Shown: piece after piece, positions 9,701-18,663 of the stretch
Numbering within the stretch: position 1 is the stretch's first letter
Layout: each line of letters starts with the position of its first letter
From: DASQPA01 sp963756455
Lineage (GTDB): Bacteria > Acidobacteriota > Thermoanaerobaculia > Multivoradales > UBA5704
Length of the DNA: 64,000 nucleotides
Assembly (NCBI GenBank): GCA_963756455.1
Contig: CAVWNC010000001.1
Location: forward strand, 806,001-870,000
Direction: 5' to 3'
The notes under the pieces: generated by a model
Told to the model about the DNA's origin: nothing
Database searches by the model: none
Seen by the model: the letters and a program-made list of their open reading frames with translations, nothing else
Program-made: the position numbers and the translations under genes

Positions 9701-12700
9701 CCGAGAAGCTCCCGGAGTACATGGTGCCCGCCGTCTTCGTCGTCCTCCCCGCCCTGCCGCTCACCGCCAACGGCAAGGTCGACCGCGCCGCCCTGCCGGC
9801 GCCGGAGGCGCCGTCCTCAGGGGCGGACCGGGAGCGGGTGCTGCCGCGGGACGCTGTCGAGACGCTCCTCGCCGGGCTCTGGGCCGACGTCCTCGGGCTT
9901 CCGGAGGTCGGGGTCGAAGAGGACTTCTTCGAGCTGGGGGGAAGCTCGATCACCAGCGCCATCCTCGTCAACCGCCTGCAGGCGACGCTTCAGGAGATCG
10001 TGCCGGTCCTCGCCGTCTTCCAGGCGCGGACGATCGCCCGTCTCGCCGCCCGGCTCGCCGCGGACCATCCGGCGGCGGTGGCGCGGATCTTGGGGATTGA
10101 GGCGGGGATCCAGCCGGGGATCGAGGCTCCCGGCGGAATCGATGCGGTGGAAACGGGCTCACTCTACATCCCTTCCCGCCCCTGGCACGCCGGGGACACG
10201 GCGCCGCTCTCCTACTCCCAGGAGCGGCTCTGGTTCCTCGACCGGCTGGACCCTGGGCAGGCCACCTACAACATCCCCTTCGCTCTGCGCCTCTCCGGCC
10301 GGCTCGACCTCCGGGCGCTCGCCGCGGCGCTCACCGGGATCGTCTCCCGCCACGCCGTCCTCCGCACGACCTTCGCAGCCCGCGAGGAGGGTCCGGTCCA
10401 GGTCGTCGGGCCGGTGGTGGCGGTCGTACCGCCGCTGGTCGACCTCTCCGGGCTGCCCGGCGACGGCCGGGACCACCGGGGCTATCGGAGCCATCGGAGC
10501 CATCGGAGCCATCGGGACCGCGAGGCCGTCCGTCTCGCCGGCGCCGAGGTGCTGCGCCCCTTCGACCTCGCCCGCGGGCCCCTCCTCCGTGCCACCCTCC
10601 TCCGGCTCCGCGGGGGAGACGCGGGAGAGGAGCCCGAGCACGCGCTCCTTTTGAACCTGCACCACATCACGAGCGACGGCTGGTCGACCGGGGTTCTGGT
10701 GCGCGAGATGGCGGCCCTCTACAGCGAGTTTTCCGTCGGCGGCGTCCCGCCCCTCCCGGCGCTTCCCATCCAGTATGCCGATTTCGCCGTCTGGCAGCGG
10801 CGCTGGCTGAACGGGGAGGAGCTCGACCGCCAGCTCGCCTGGTGGCGCGCGCTGCTCACCGGGGCCCCGGCGCTCCTCGAGCTGCCGACCGACCGGCCGC
10901 GGCCGCCGGTGCAGACCGTCCGCGGCGCGCACTGGCGGTTCTCTCTGCCGGAGGAGCTGACCCGGCGGGTCACCCTGCGCGCCCAGGAGAGCGCGGCGAC
11001 GCCGTTCATGGCCCTCCTCGCCGCCTATGCCGCCGTCCTGGGGCGCTGGGCGAACGCCGAGGACGTGGTCGTCGGCACCCCGGTCGCCAACCGCCAACGC
11101 GCCGAGGTTCTGGAGTTGATCGGCTTTTTCATCAACACCCTGGCCCTCCGCGTCGACCTCTCCGGCGGTCCGAGCTTCCGCGGCCTGGTCGAGCGGGTGC
11201 GCGAGGTGACCCTCGGCGCCTTCTCCCACCAGGATCTCCCGTTCGAGAAGCTCGTCGTCGAGCTGGCTCCGGAGCGGAGCCTCGGCCATGCGCCGCTCTT
11301 CCAGGTCGTCTTCGCCTTCCAGAACGCTCCGGCCGGCCGCCTCGACCTGCCCGGTCTCACCCTGGAGCCGCTCCCCACCGAGGAGGCGACGGCCAAGTTC
11401 GACCTCACCCTCTCCCTCTCTCCCGCCGCCGGGCTCGCCGGGGGGATCGAGTTCAACCGCGATCTCTTCGACCCCACGACGGTGGCCCGGCTCGCCGCCC
11501 AGCTGGAGCACTTGCTCCACGGGATGACGGCCGATCCGGCGGCCCCGGTCGACGATCTCCCGCTGCTCTCCGCCGCCGAGCGCCACCAGCTGGTCGAGGA
11601 GTGGATCGGGGCGCCTTTCGTCGCGGCGGGAGCCTCGCTGCCGGAGCGGCTCGCCGCCCGGGCCGCGGCGAGCCCCGGGTCCCCGGCGGTGATCGGCGGT
11701 GGGGAGATCCTCACCTATGCCGAGCTCCAGGCGCGGGTCGTCGCGGTCGCCCGGCGGCTCCGCGCGGCCGGCGTGGGTCCCGGCAGCCGAGTGGGGATCT
11801 GCCTCGAACGCTCGCCGGACCTGGTCGTCGGGCTCCTCGCGACCCTCTGGGCGGGGGGCGCCTACGTTCCCCTCGATCCGGCCTATCCGCAGGAGCGTCT
11901 GTCCTTCCTCCTCGCGGACTCCGCCGCCGCCGTCCTCCTCTCCCGGAGCGAGCTGGCGGCGAGGCTCCCGGCCGGCGGCCCGGCGGTGCTCTTCCTCGAC
12001 CGCCCGGGAGACGAGGCGGCGGGAGCCGAGACGCCCCGGGGCGGCCTGGACGACCTGCTCTATGTCATCTATACCTCCGGCTCGACGGGGCAGCCCAAGG
12101 GCGCCGGGGTCTGGCAGCGGAGCTTCTTGAACCTGCTGCTGTGGTACGCCTCAGAGCTCGGCCTCTCGGCCGACGATCGCTTCCTCGTCCTCACCTCGGC
12201 GAGCTTCGACCTCACCCAGAAGAACTTCTTCGCGCCGCTCCTCGCCGGCGGGGTTCTCGTTCTCGCCGAGCCGGGGCCGTACGACCCCCGGGAGATCACG
12301 GAGACGATCGCGCGGCACGGGGTCACCCGCCTCAACTGCACGCCTAGCGCCTTCTATCCGCTGATCGAGGAGGGCGATCCCCGGCGGCTCGCCGGGCTCC
12401 GCACGGTCCTCCTCGGCGGGGAGCCGATCCACATCGCCCGCCTGGCGCCCTGGCGCCGGTCGGCCGGGCGGGGCACCGAGGTGCTCAACACCTACGGGCC
12501 GACCGAGTGCACCGACGTGGTGGCGTTCCACCGCCTGCCTGCTCCCGCCACTTCTGCGGACTCCGCGGACGGAGCGATCCCCATCGGCCGGCCGCTGCCG
12601 GGCTTCCGGCTGCTCGTCCTCGACCGCCGGCTCGCTCCGCTGCCGTTGGGGGCGGTCGGGCAGCTCGCGGTGAGCGGCGGGGGAGTGGGGGCGGGCTATC

Positions 12701-15700
12701 TCGGCCGCCCCGAGCTCACCGCCTCGAAGTTCGTCCCCGATCCGTTCGCCGGGGAGCCGGGGGCGCGCCTCTACTGGACGGGGGACCTCGCCCGCACCCT
12801 GCCGGGAGGGGAGATCGATTTCCTGGGCCGGATCGACCACCAGATCAAGGTCCGCGGTTTCCGGGTCGAGCTCCAGGAGATCGAGGCGGCGCTCGGCGCG
12901 GAGCCGGGGATCGTCGAGTCGGCGGTCGCGGTCGAGACCGATGCGGCCGGCGGCGGCACCCTCGTCGCCTACGTCGTGCCGCGCGAACCGGCGGCTTCGA
13001 TGTTGCCGGCGCTGGCCCAGGATCTTCGCGAGGGGTTGCGGCGGCGGCTGCCGGACTACATGGTCCCCTCCCACTTCATCCGCCTCGAACGCCTGCCGCT
13101 CACCCCGAACGGCAAAGTCGACCGCAAAGCTCTCACCGCTCTCCGCACCGCCAGCCTGGAGACCGCGGGCATCGCGGGTCCGGCGGGCGCTCCCGGGCGG
13201 GTGGCGCCGCGGACGCCGGCCGAGGAGCTGCTGGCGGGGATCTGGGCGCAGATCCTGGGAATCCCCGAGGTGGGGGCGAACGACAACTTCTTCGACCTCG
13301 GCGGCCACTCCCTCCTCGCCACCCGGATGGTGTCGCGGATCGCCGAGACCTTCGGCGTCGAGCTGCCGCTGCGCCGGATCTTCGAATCGCCGGTCCTCGC
13401 CGCCCAGGCGGCGCAGATCGTGGCCGCCCAGGCGAGCCGGGAGGGCGTGGCCCCTCCTATCGTTCCCCTCGGGACGTCGGCGCGGGAGGCCGGGCTGCCG
13501 CTCTCCTTCGCCCAGGAGCGCCTGTGGTTCATCGACCAGTTCGATCCCGGGAAGGCGACCTACAACGTCCCCACCGCTCTGCGCGCCGTGGGACGGCTGG
13601 AGGTCGGCCTCCTCGCCGCGGCTCTCACCGCGATCGTCCGCCGGCACGAGTCGCTCCGCACGACCTTCGCGGTGTCGACCGCCGGGGCCGCCGGGGCCGC
13701 CGGGGGAGGCCAAGCCGTGCAGGTGGTCGCGCCGGCGGGGGTGGTGCCCTTCCCTGTCGTCGACCTCTCCGGGCTGCCGGAGGCGGTGCGCGGCCCGCTC
13801 GCCGAGCGGCTCCTCGCGGCGGGCGCCTGGCGCCCCTTCGACCTCGCGACCGGTCCCCTCCTCCGCGCCCAGGTCCTCCGCCTGGCGCCCGAGGAGCACG
13901 CCCTCCTCCTCACCCTGCACCACATCGTCTCGGACGCCTGGTCGATGGAGATCTTGATCCGCGAGATCGCGATCCTCTACCGCGCTTTCGTCGAGGGCCA
14001 GGCGCCGGCGCTCCCGCCGCTCCCCATCCAGTACGGCGACTTCGCCGTCTGGCAGCGCGGGTGGCTGACCGGCGCGGTGCTCGAATCCCAGCTCGCCTAC
14101 TGGCGCGAGCAGCTCGCCGAGGCGCCGCCGGTCCTCGACCTGCCGATCGACTACCCACGCCCCGCCGTCCACACCTGGAACGGCGAGCGGATCGGCCGGC
14201 CGTTGCCGGTGGCCTTGAGCGCCGGCCTCCGCGAAGTCCTCCGCAGCGGCCATCGCGGCCAGTCGACCCTCTTCATGGGCCTCCTCGCCGCCTGGGACGC
14301 CCTCCTCCTGCGCTGGACCGGCCAGAGCGACCTCTCGGTGGGAACCCCGATCGCCGGGCGCACCCACCGCGAGGTCGAGGGGCTGATCGGCTTCTTCGTC
14401 AACACCCTGGTCCTCCGCGTCCGGCTCGCCGGCCGGCCCGGTTTCGCCGACATCCTGAGCCGGGCCCGGGAGACCGCACTCGGCGCCTATGCCCATCAGG
14501 ACGTTCCCCTGGAGAAGCTGGTCGAGGAGCTGGCGGTCGAGCGGAGCCTCGAGCACACGCCGCTCTTCCAGGTGATGCTCATCCTGCAGCAGGGGGAGGG
14601 CGCCGGGGCTCGCGCCGGCGGGCTGGCGCTCCCCGGCCTCGTCCTCTCTCCCCTGGGGAGCGACAGCCGGACGGCGAAGTTCGACATGACGCTGATTTTT
14701 CAGCCGGAAAACGACGGTTTGAACGCCGTCCTCGGCTACAACACCGATCTCTTCCGGCGCGACACGGTGCTCCGGCTCTTGGGCCAGCTCGAAGGGCTCC
14801 TCGTCGGGATGGTGGCCGAGCCCGAGCGGCCGGTCGCCGAGCTGCCGCTCCTCACCCTCCCCGAACGCCACCAGCTCCTCCTCGCCTGGAACGACGTCCC
14901 GATCACCCTGGAGGGCGCGGGGGAAGACCTGGCGGACCGCTGCCTCCACCAGCTCTTCGAGGCCTGGGCGGCGCGGCGGCCGGAGGCCCCGGCGGCGGTT
15001 CTCGACGGCGATCTCCTCACCTACGGCGATCTCGACCGGCGGGCCGGCCGGCTCGCCGCCCGCCTCCGCCAGCTCGGGGTGGGACCCGAGGCGCGGGTGG
15101 GGCTCTGCCTGCCGCGCTCCTTCGACCTCCTGGCCGCTCTCCTCGCCGTGCTCAAGACCGGCGCCGCCTATGTGCCGCTCGATCCGGCCAATCCGAAAGA
15201 TCGCCTCCTCTTCCTCCTCGCGGATTCCCGGGTGCCGGTGCTCTTGACCGTGCGGAGCCTGGCCGACGAGCTGGGCGAGCCTCTCGTCGCATCTCCCACG
15301 CGGGTGCTCTGCCTCGACGAGGAGCCCCTGGACGACGAGATCTCGGCGGCGATGGTGCCGGCGACATCGGCGATATCGGCGACATCGGCGGCCGACGTCC
15401 ACCCGGACCACCTCGCCTATGTCATCTATACCTCGGGCTCGACGGGGACCCCGAACGGCGTGCTCGTCCCGCACCGCGGCGCGGTCAACCTCATCCGCGA
15501 GGCGGCGGCGCTCTACGAGGTGACTCCAGAGAGCCGCATCCTGCAGACCGCCTCCGTGGGCTTCGACGCCTCGGTCCTGGAGATCTTCCTCGCCCTGGCG
15601 CACGGGGCGAGCCTCTGCCTCGTCCGCGAGGAGGAGCGGCTGACCCCGGCGGTCCTCGCCGACCGGCTGATCGGGCAGAAGGTGACGATCGGGGTGGTCA

Positions 15701-18633
15701 CCCCGTCGCTCCTCTCGGTCCTTCCGGAAGCCCGCCTGAAGAGCCTGCGCTCGTTGAGCGTCGGCGGTGAGGCCTGCCCGGTGGATCTGGCGGCGCGCTG
15801 GGCTCCCGGCCGGCGGTTCCTCAACTGCTACGGTCCCACCGAGACGACGATCTTCGCCACCGTGGCGATCCTCACCGGGCGCGAGGAGAAGATCACCATC
15901 GGCCGACCGGTGGGCGGCGCCCTCGCCTACGTCGTCGACCGCGAGCTGCTGCCGGTCCCCATCGGGGCGGTGGGGGAGCTCGTGATAGGCGGGGTGGGGC
16001 TCGCCCGCGGCTATCTCGACCGGCCGGAGAAGACGGCGGCCAAGTTCGTGCCGGACCCCCTCTCAGGGGAAGCCGGAGCGCGGCTCTATCGGACGGGCGA
16101 CCTGGCGCGTTTCACCCCGGCGGGCGAGATCGAGTTCCTCGGCCGGCTGGACGACCAGGTCAAGGTCAGAGGTTTCCGCATCGAGCTGGGGGAGATCGAG
16201 GCGGCCCTCCTCCGCCATCCCGGTCTCCAGGCCGCGGTGGTCCTGGCGCCGGCCGACGCCCAGGGCGAGCGGAAGCTCATCGCCTACGCCGCGGGTCCTG
16301 GGGAGGAGAGGCCCTCGGAGGCCGCTCTCCGCGCTTTCTTGGCCGAGCATCTGCCGGAGTACATGGTGCCGATCCACCTGGTGCTTTTGGACGCCCTGCC
16401 GACGACCCCGGGCGGTAAGGTCGACCGCCGGGCGCTCCCCGATCCCGAGGGCTCGCGGCGGACCGGCGGGGCCGGCGGAGAGGCGACGGAGCACGTCGAG
16501 CCGCGGACGGCGGCCGAGCGTTTCGTGGCCGGCCTCTGGCGGCAGGTGCTGGGGATCGAGCGGGTGAGCGCCACGGACGACTTCTTCGCTCTCGGCGGCA
16601 ACTCGATCAAGGGCGCCATCCTGACCAACCTGTTGCAGGAAAAGCTCGGCGAGTACGTCTATGTCGTGGCGCTCTTCGACGCCCCGACGCTCACCGCCCT
16701 CGCCCGCTACCTGGAGGAGAACTACACCGAGTCCCTGGAGCGGGTGACGGGGGAGAAGGTGACGGCGAGCGGCCGCGGCGGCGGGCGGGTCGAGCCGGCG
16801 ATGCTCAGAACCCTCCGGGAGGTTATCCCGCCGCTCGCCCCGAAGCCCGCGAGCGCACCCAAAAACCGCCGCGCCGTCTTCCTCCTCTCGCCGCCGCGCT
16901 CGGGCTCGACCCTCCTCCGGGTCATGCTCGCCGGCAACCCGGCCCTCTTCGCGCCGCCGGAGCTGGAGCTTCTCGGCTTCAACACCCTGGAGGAGCGCAG
17001 GGAGGCGCTCTCCGGCCGCTGGGCGCTCTGGCAGGAAGGGACGATCCGGGCCCTGATGGAGGTCTACGCCTGCGATGCCGAGGAGGCGCGGCGGCGGATG
17101 GACGACGCCGAGGCGCGGGGGCTCACCGTGCAGCAGCTCTACGGCGAGCTTCAGGAGGCGATCGGCGGGGCTGGCGGGGCTGGCGGGGCTGGCGGGGGCG
17201 ACGGCCGGCTCCTCGTCGACAAGACGCCCTCCTATGCCCTGGACCCTGCGACCCTCGCCCGCGCCGAGGAGGATTTCGCGGCGCCGCTCTACGTCCACCT
17301 CCTCCGCCACCCCTACGGGATGATCCGCTCCTTCGAGAAGGCCAAGCTGGAGCAGGTCTTCTTCCGCCCCAGCCATCCGTTCGACCGGCGCCAGCTCGCC
17401 GAGCTGATCTGGGACGTCTCCCAGGAGAACATCCTCGACCTCCTCTCCCGGGTGCCCGCCGAGCGCCAGATCCAGCTCCGTTTCGAGGAGATGTTGCGGG
17501 AGCCCGAGCGCGAGATGCGGCGGCTCTGCGAATTTTTGGGTGTCCCGTTCGATTCCGGCATGCTCGACCCTTACGCCGACAAGGCGCAGCGGATGACCGA
17601 CGGCATCCACCAGCTCTCGAAGATGGTGGGCGACGTCAAGTTCCACGAGCACAAGGGGATCGAGGCGCAGACGGCGGACAGCTGGCGGCGGGAGATCGCC
17701 GAGGACTTCCTGGGCGATGTGACCTGGGAGCTGGCGGCCCGGCTGGGCTATCGGGAGAGAGTCGGGGAGAGAGCCCAGGAACGGCCCGGCTTCTCGCCGC
17801 TCGTCGCCCTGCGGCCCACGGGGAGCCGGCCACCCCTCTTCCTCGTCCATCCGGTGGGCGGCAACGTTTTCTGCTACACCGAGCTTTCGCGGCTCCTGGG
17901 CGAGGACCAGCCGGTCTACGGGCTCCAGGCCCTCGGTCTCTCGCCGGCCGGCACGGCGGCGCAGGAGACGGTCGAGGCGATGGCCGCCACCTACGTCGCG
18001 GCCCTCCGGGAAGCCCAGCCGCGGGGTCCCTACCGCCTGGGCGGCTGGTCGATCGGCGGCGTCCTCGCCTACGCCATGGCCCAGGAGCTGCGGCAGGGCG
18101 GCGAGGAGGTCGAGCTTCTGGCCCTCTTCGACAGCCTCGCCCCGGTCCTCTCCCGCGGCGAGGAGCGCGCTGAAATCGTGGAGATTGACGACTCCCTCCT
18201 CCTCGCCGGGCTCGCCCGCGATCTCGCCGGCCTTTCCGGCCGTCCGGTGACCCTCGCTCCCGCCGAGCTCGCCGGTCTCGATCCCGAGGTCGGGCTCGCC
18301 CGGGTGATCGAGCGGGTGCGGGAGGCGGGGGCGCTCCCCGCCGGAGTCACCGCGGAGCAGATCGGCCGCCTCTGGCGGGTCTTCCGCGCCAACGTGCGGG
18401 CCGTGCGGGCCTACCGGCCGGCCCCGGTTCCGGCTGGTACGACGGAAGTTGCGCTTTTCGTCACCCACGGCAACCCGGAACGGGATAGTCTCGGCGCCGA
18501 TCTCGGCTGGGGAAAGTTGGTCGGCGGCGGGCTCGCCGTCTCGGAGCTCTCCGGCGATCACTACTCGCTGCTGCGCGAGCCGGTCGTCCAGGAGCTGGCG
18601 GACGGCCTCCTCCGGCGGCTCGAAGCGTTATAG
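6721..18633 (+). CDS. Three-module NRPS with sulfotransferase and thioesterase domains (C-A-T)x3-ST-TE
   Basis: Cytoplasmic assembly-line enzyme of 3970 aa. C1 about 46-485 (HHIVSDG at 190-196); A1 about 498-1026 (TSGSTGRPKG near 680); T1 Ser1076. C2 about 1162-1600 (HHITSDG at 1314); A2 about 1640-2140 (TSGSTGQPKG near 1784); T2 Ser2197. C3 about 2260-2710 (HHIVSDA at 2400, Gly to Ala); A3 about 2718-3240 (TSGSTGTPNG near 2905, Asn for the usual Lys); T3 Ser3295. ST about 3380-3670 (PPRSGSTLLR, LLVDKTPSYAL, RHPYGMIRSF), close to the CurM/olefin-synthase type. TE about 3702-3970 with Ser3777 (GGWSIGG), Asp3804 and His3947, EntF-like. Hand-read specificity codes: A1 DLFNNALTYK (from memory an alanine code), A2 DLKNLGTDVK and A3 DALVSGCIFK (unassigned). 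There is no E or MT domain. C1 ahead of the first A domain implies an acylated start or an external donor. Nine-base in-frame tandem repeats sit in the linkers. Confidence 0.95.
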   Translation: MSIQDLARAAGISAEDEELLALLLAEEGVELGVSDSIQHVPGRAEAPLSFAQERLWFLDRLLPGTATYNIPSAVRLTGGLRLDVFARCWREILRRHDSLRTHFETRDGVPVQAIDPAPTPGSELVLVDLSGLPAALRQETSQRLVREEAARPFDLEQGPVARAILLRIDGSPSSPSSPETGEHVLVLNLHHIVSDGWSMGVLVREVAILYGAYVQNRPSPLPELEIQYADFADWQRAHLAGEVLEAELAYWRDRLKGAPALALPTDRPRPAIPSYLGETLPFAISERGLAPLRALTEAQGATLFMTLLAALDVLFKRYTGQDDIVLGSMIANRNRPEIEGLIGFFINALTLRNDLSGDPTFRQLLDRVRDVAFGAFAHQDLPFEKLVAEVQPGRDLSRSPLFQVVFLLQNTPQSSLQLPGLTLEMVGTEAKMAKFDLQITAAEGASGVAGSLNFSTDLFDGATVVRLRGHLETLLAGIAADPDRPISRLPVIPAAESQQVLFEWNETGNAQGVGSCLHELFAAQAARTPAATALVDGTDAGRRWTYAELDAESNRLARHLRGLRGHRGGGVGPEARVGLCLARTGRMVVAMLAVLKAGGAYVGLDPRYPKDRLAFMLDDAAATVLLTEEGQLAALPEHGVPVVLLDDAAVLAALAAESSAPLPRDGRSAGPGNLAYLIYTSGSTGRPKGVAIEHASAAAMVGWAWQAFPAPVLAGVLASTSICFDLSVFEIFVPLAGGGQVIVAENALALPAHPAAGEVTLINTVPSAIAGLVRGAGLPPNVATVNLAGEALKRELVEEIYRQPGVREVRNLYGPSEDTTYSTWTAVPSDRSAGARPPAIGRPLTGSRAYLLDADRAPVPLGAVGELYLAGAGLARGYLGRPDLTADRFVPDPFPAFSASGGERLYRTGDLARYRPDGALDYLGRIDHQVKVRGFRIELGEIEAAILARPEIAEVVVLAREDVAGSGQRLVAYVAPKGGTESPDLVASLKGALAEKLPEYMVPAVFVVLPALPLTANGKVDRAALPAPEAPSSGADRERVLPRDAVETLLAGLWADVLGLPEVGVEEDFFELGGSSITSAILVNRLQATLQEIVPVLAVFQARTIARLAARLAADHPAAVARILGIEAGIQPGIEAPGGIDAVETGSLYIPSRPWHAGDTAPLSYSQERLWFLDRLDPGQATYNIPFALRLSGRLDLRALAAALTGIVSRHAVLRTTFAAREEGPVQVVGPVVAVVPPLVDLSGLPGDGRDHRGYRSHRSHRSHRDREAVRLAGAEVLRPFDLARGPLLRATLLRLRGGDAGEEPEHALLLNLHHITSDGWSTGVLVREMAALYSEFSVGGVPPLPALPIQYADFAVWQRRWLNGEELDRQLAWWRALLTGAPALLELPTDRPRPPVQTVRGAHWRFSLPEELTRRVTLRAQESAATPFMALLAAYAAVLGRWANAEDVVVGTPVANRQRAEVLELIGFFINTLALRVDLSGGPSFRGLVERVREVTLGAFSHQDLPFEKLVVELAPERSLGHAPLFQVVFAFQNAPAGRLDLPGLTLEPLPTEEATAKFDLTLSLSPAAGLAGGIEFNRDLFDPTTVARLAAQLEHLLHGMTADPAAPVDDLPLLSAAERHQLVEEWIGAPFVAAGASLPERLAARAAASPGSPAVIGGGEILTYAELQARVVAVARRLRAAGVGPGSRVGICLERSPDLVVGLLATLWAGGAYVPLDPAYPQERLSFLLADSAAAVLLSRSELAARLPAGGPAVLFLDRPGDEAAGAETPRGGLDDLLYVIYTSGSTGQPKGAGVWQRSFLNLLLWYASELGLSADDRFLVLTSASFDLTQKNFFAPLLAGGVLVLAEPGPYDPREITETIARHGVTRLNCTPSAFYPLIEEGDPRRLAGLRTVLLGGEPIHIARLAPWRRSAGRGTEVLNTYGPTECTDVVAFHRLPAPATSADSADGAIPIGRPLPGFRLLVLDRRLAPLPLGAVGQLAVSGGGVGAGYLGRPELTASKFVPDPFAGEPGARLYWTGDLARTLPGGEIDFLGRIDHQIKVRGFRVELQEIEAALGAEPGIVESAVAVETDAAGGGTLVAYVVPREPAASMLPALAQDLREGLRRRLPDYMVPSHFIRLERLPLTPNGKVDRKALTALRTASLETAGIAGPAGAPGRVAPRTPAEELLAGIWAQILGIPEVGANDNFFDLGGHSLLATRMVSRIAETFGVELPLRRIFESPVLAAQAAQIVAAQASREGVAPPIVPLGTSAREAGLPLSFAQERLWFIDQFDPGKATYNVPTALRAVGRLEVGLLAAALTAIVRRHESLRTTFAVSTAGAAGAAGGGQAVQVVAPAGVVPFPVVDLSGLPEAVRGPLAERLLAAGAWRPFDLATGPLLRAQVLRLAPEEHALLLTLHHIVSDAWSMEILIREIAILYRAFVEGQAPALPPLPIQYGDFAVWQRGWLTGAVLESQLAYWREQLAEAPPVLDLPIDYPRPAVHTWNGERIGRPLPVALSAGLREVLRSGHRGQSTLFMGLLAAWDALLLRWTGQSDLSVGTPIAGRTHREVEGLIGFFVNTLVLRVRLAGRPGFADILSRARETALGAYAHQDVPLEKLVEELAVERSLEHTPLFQVMLILQQGEGAGARAGGLALPGLVLSPLGSDSRTAKFDMTLIFQPENDGLNAVLGYNTDLFRRDTVLRLLGQLEGLLVGMVAEPERPVAELPLLTLPERHQLLLAWNDVPITLEGAGEDLADRCLHQLFEAWAARRPEAPAAVLDGDLLTYGDLDRRAGRLAARLRQLGVGPEARVGLCLPRSFDLLAALLAVLKTGAAYVPLDPANPKDRLLFLLADSRVPVLLTVRSLADELGEPLVASPTRVLCLDEEPLDDEISAAMVPATSAISATSAADVHPDHLAYVIYTSGSTGTPNGVLVPHRGAVNLIREAAALYEVTPESRILQTASVGFDASVLEIFLALAHGASLCLVREEERLTPAVLADRLIGQKVTIGVVTPSLLSVLPEARLKSLRSLSVGGEACPVDLAARWAPGRRFLNCYGPTETTIFATVAILTGREEKITIGRPVGGALAYVVDRELLPVPIGAVGELVIGGVGLARGYLDRPEKTAAKFVPDPLSGEAGARLYRTGDLARFTPAGEIEFLGRLDDQVKVRGFRIELGEIEAALLRHPGLQAAVVLAPADAQGERKLIAYAAGPGEERPSEAALRAFLAEHLPEYMVPIHLVLLDALPTTPGGKVDRRALPDPEGSRRTGGAGGEATEHVEPRTAAERFVAGLWRQVLGIERVSATDDFFALGGNSIKGAILTNLLQEKLGEYVYVVALFDAPTLTALARYLEENYTESLERVTGEKVTASGRGGGRVEPAMLRTLREVIPPLAPKPASAPKNRRAVFLLSPPRSGSTLLRVMLAGNPALFAPPELELLGFNTLEERREALSGRWALWQEGTIRALMEVYACDAEEARRRMDDAEARGLTVQQLYGELQEAIGGAGGAGGAGGGDGRLLVDKTPSYALDPATLARAEEDFAAPLYVHLLRHPYGMIRSFEKAKLEQVFFRPSHPFDRRQLAELIWDVSQENILDLLSRVPAERQIQLRFEEMLREPEREMRRLCEFLGVPFDSGMLDPYADKAQRMTDGIHQLSKMVGDVKFHEHKGIEAQTADSWRREIAEDFLGDVTWELAARLGYRERVGERAQERPGFSPLVALRPTGSRPPLFLVHPVGGNVFCYTELSRLLGEDQPVYGLQALGLSPAGTAAQETVEAMAATYVAALREAQPRGPYRLGGWSIGGVLAYAMAQELRQGGEEVELLALFDSLAPVLSRGEERAEIVEIDDSLLLAGLARDLAGLSGRPVTLAPAELAGLDPEVGLARVIERVREAGALPAGVTAEQIGRLWRVFRANVRAVRAYRPAPVPAGTTEVALFVTHGNPERDSLGADLGWGKLVGGGLAVSELSGDHYSLLREPVVQELADGLLRRLEAL

Positions 18634-18663
18634 CGTTATGACGAACGGAAAAGGAGAGTACGA

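Noticed and set aside
16860..17740. NRPS sulfotransferase region read as a reductase or second C domain
   Set aside because: The RSGSTLLR phosphosulfate loop and the RHPYGMIRS segment are sulfotransferase-type. There is no NAD-binding GxxGxxG and no HHxxxDG.
6661..18561. Very long open frames on the minus strand opposite the NRPS (up to about 1150 codons)
   Set aside because: They mirror the codon structure of the NRPS, are rich in Arg/Gly/Glu/Pro, carry no domain or ribosome site, and are expected in very GC-rich DNA.
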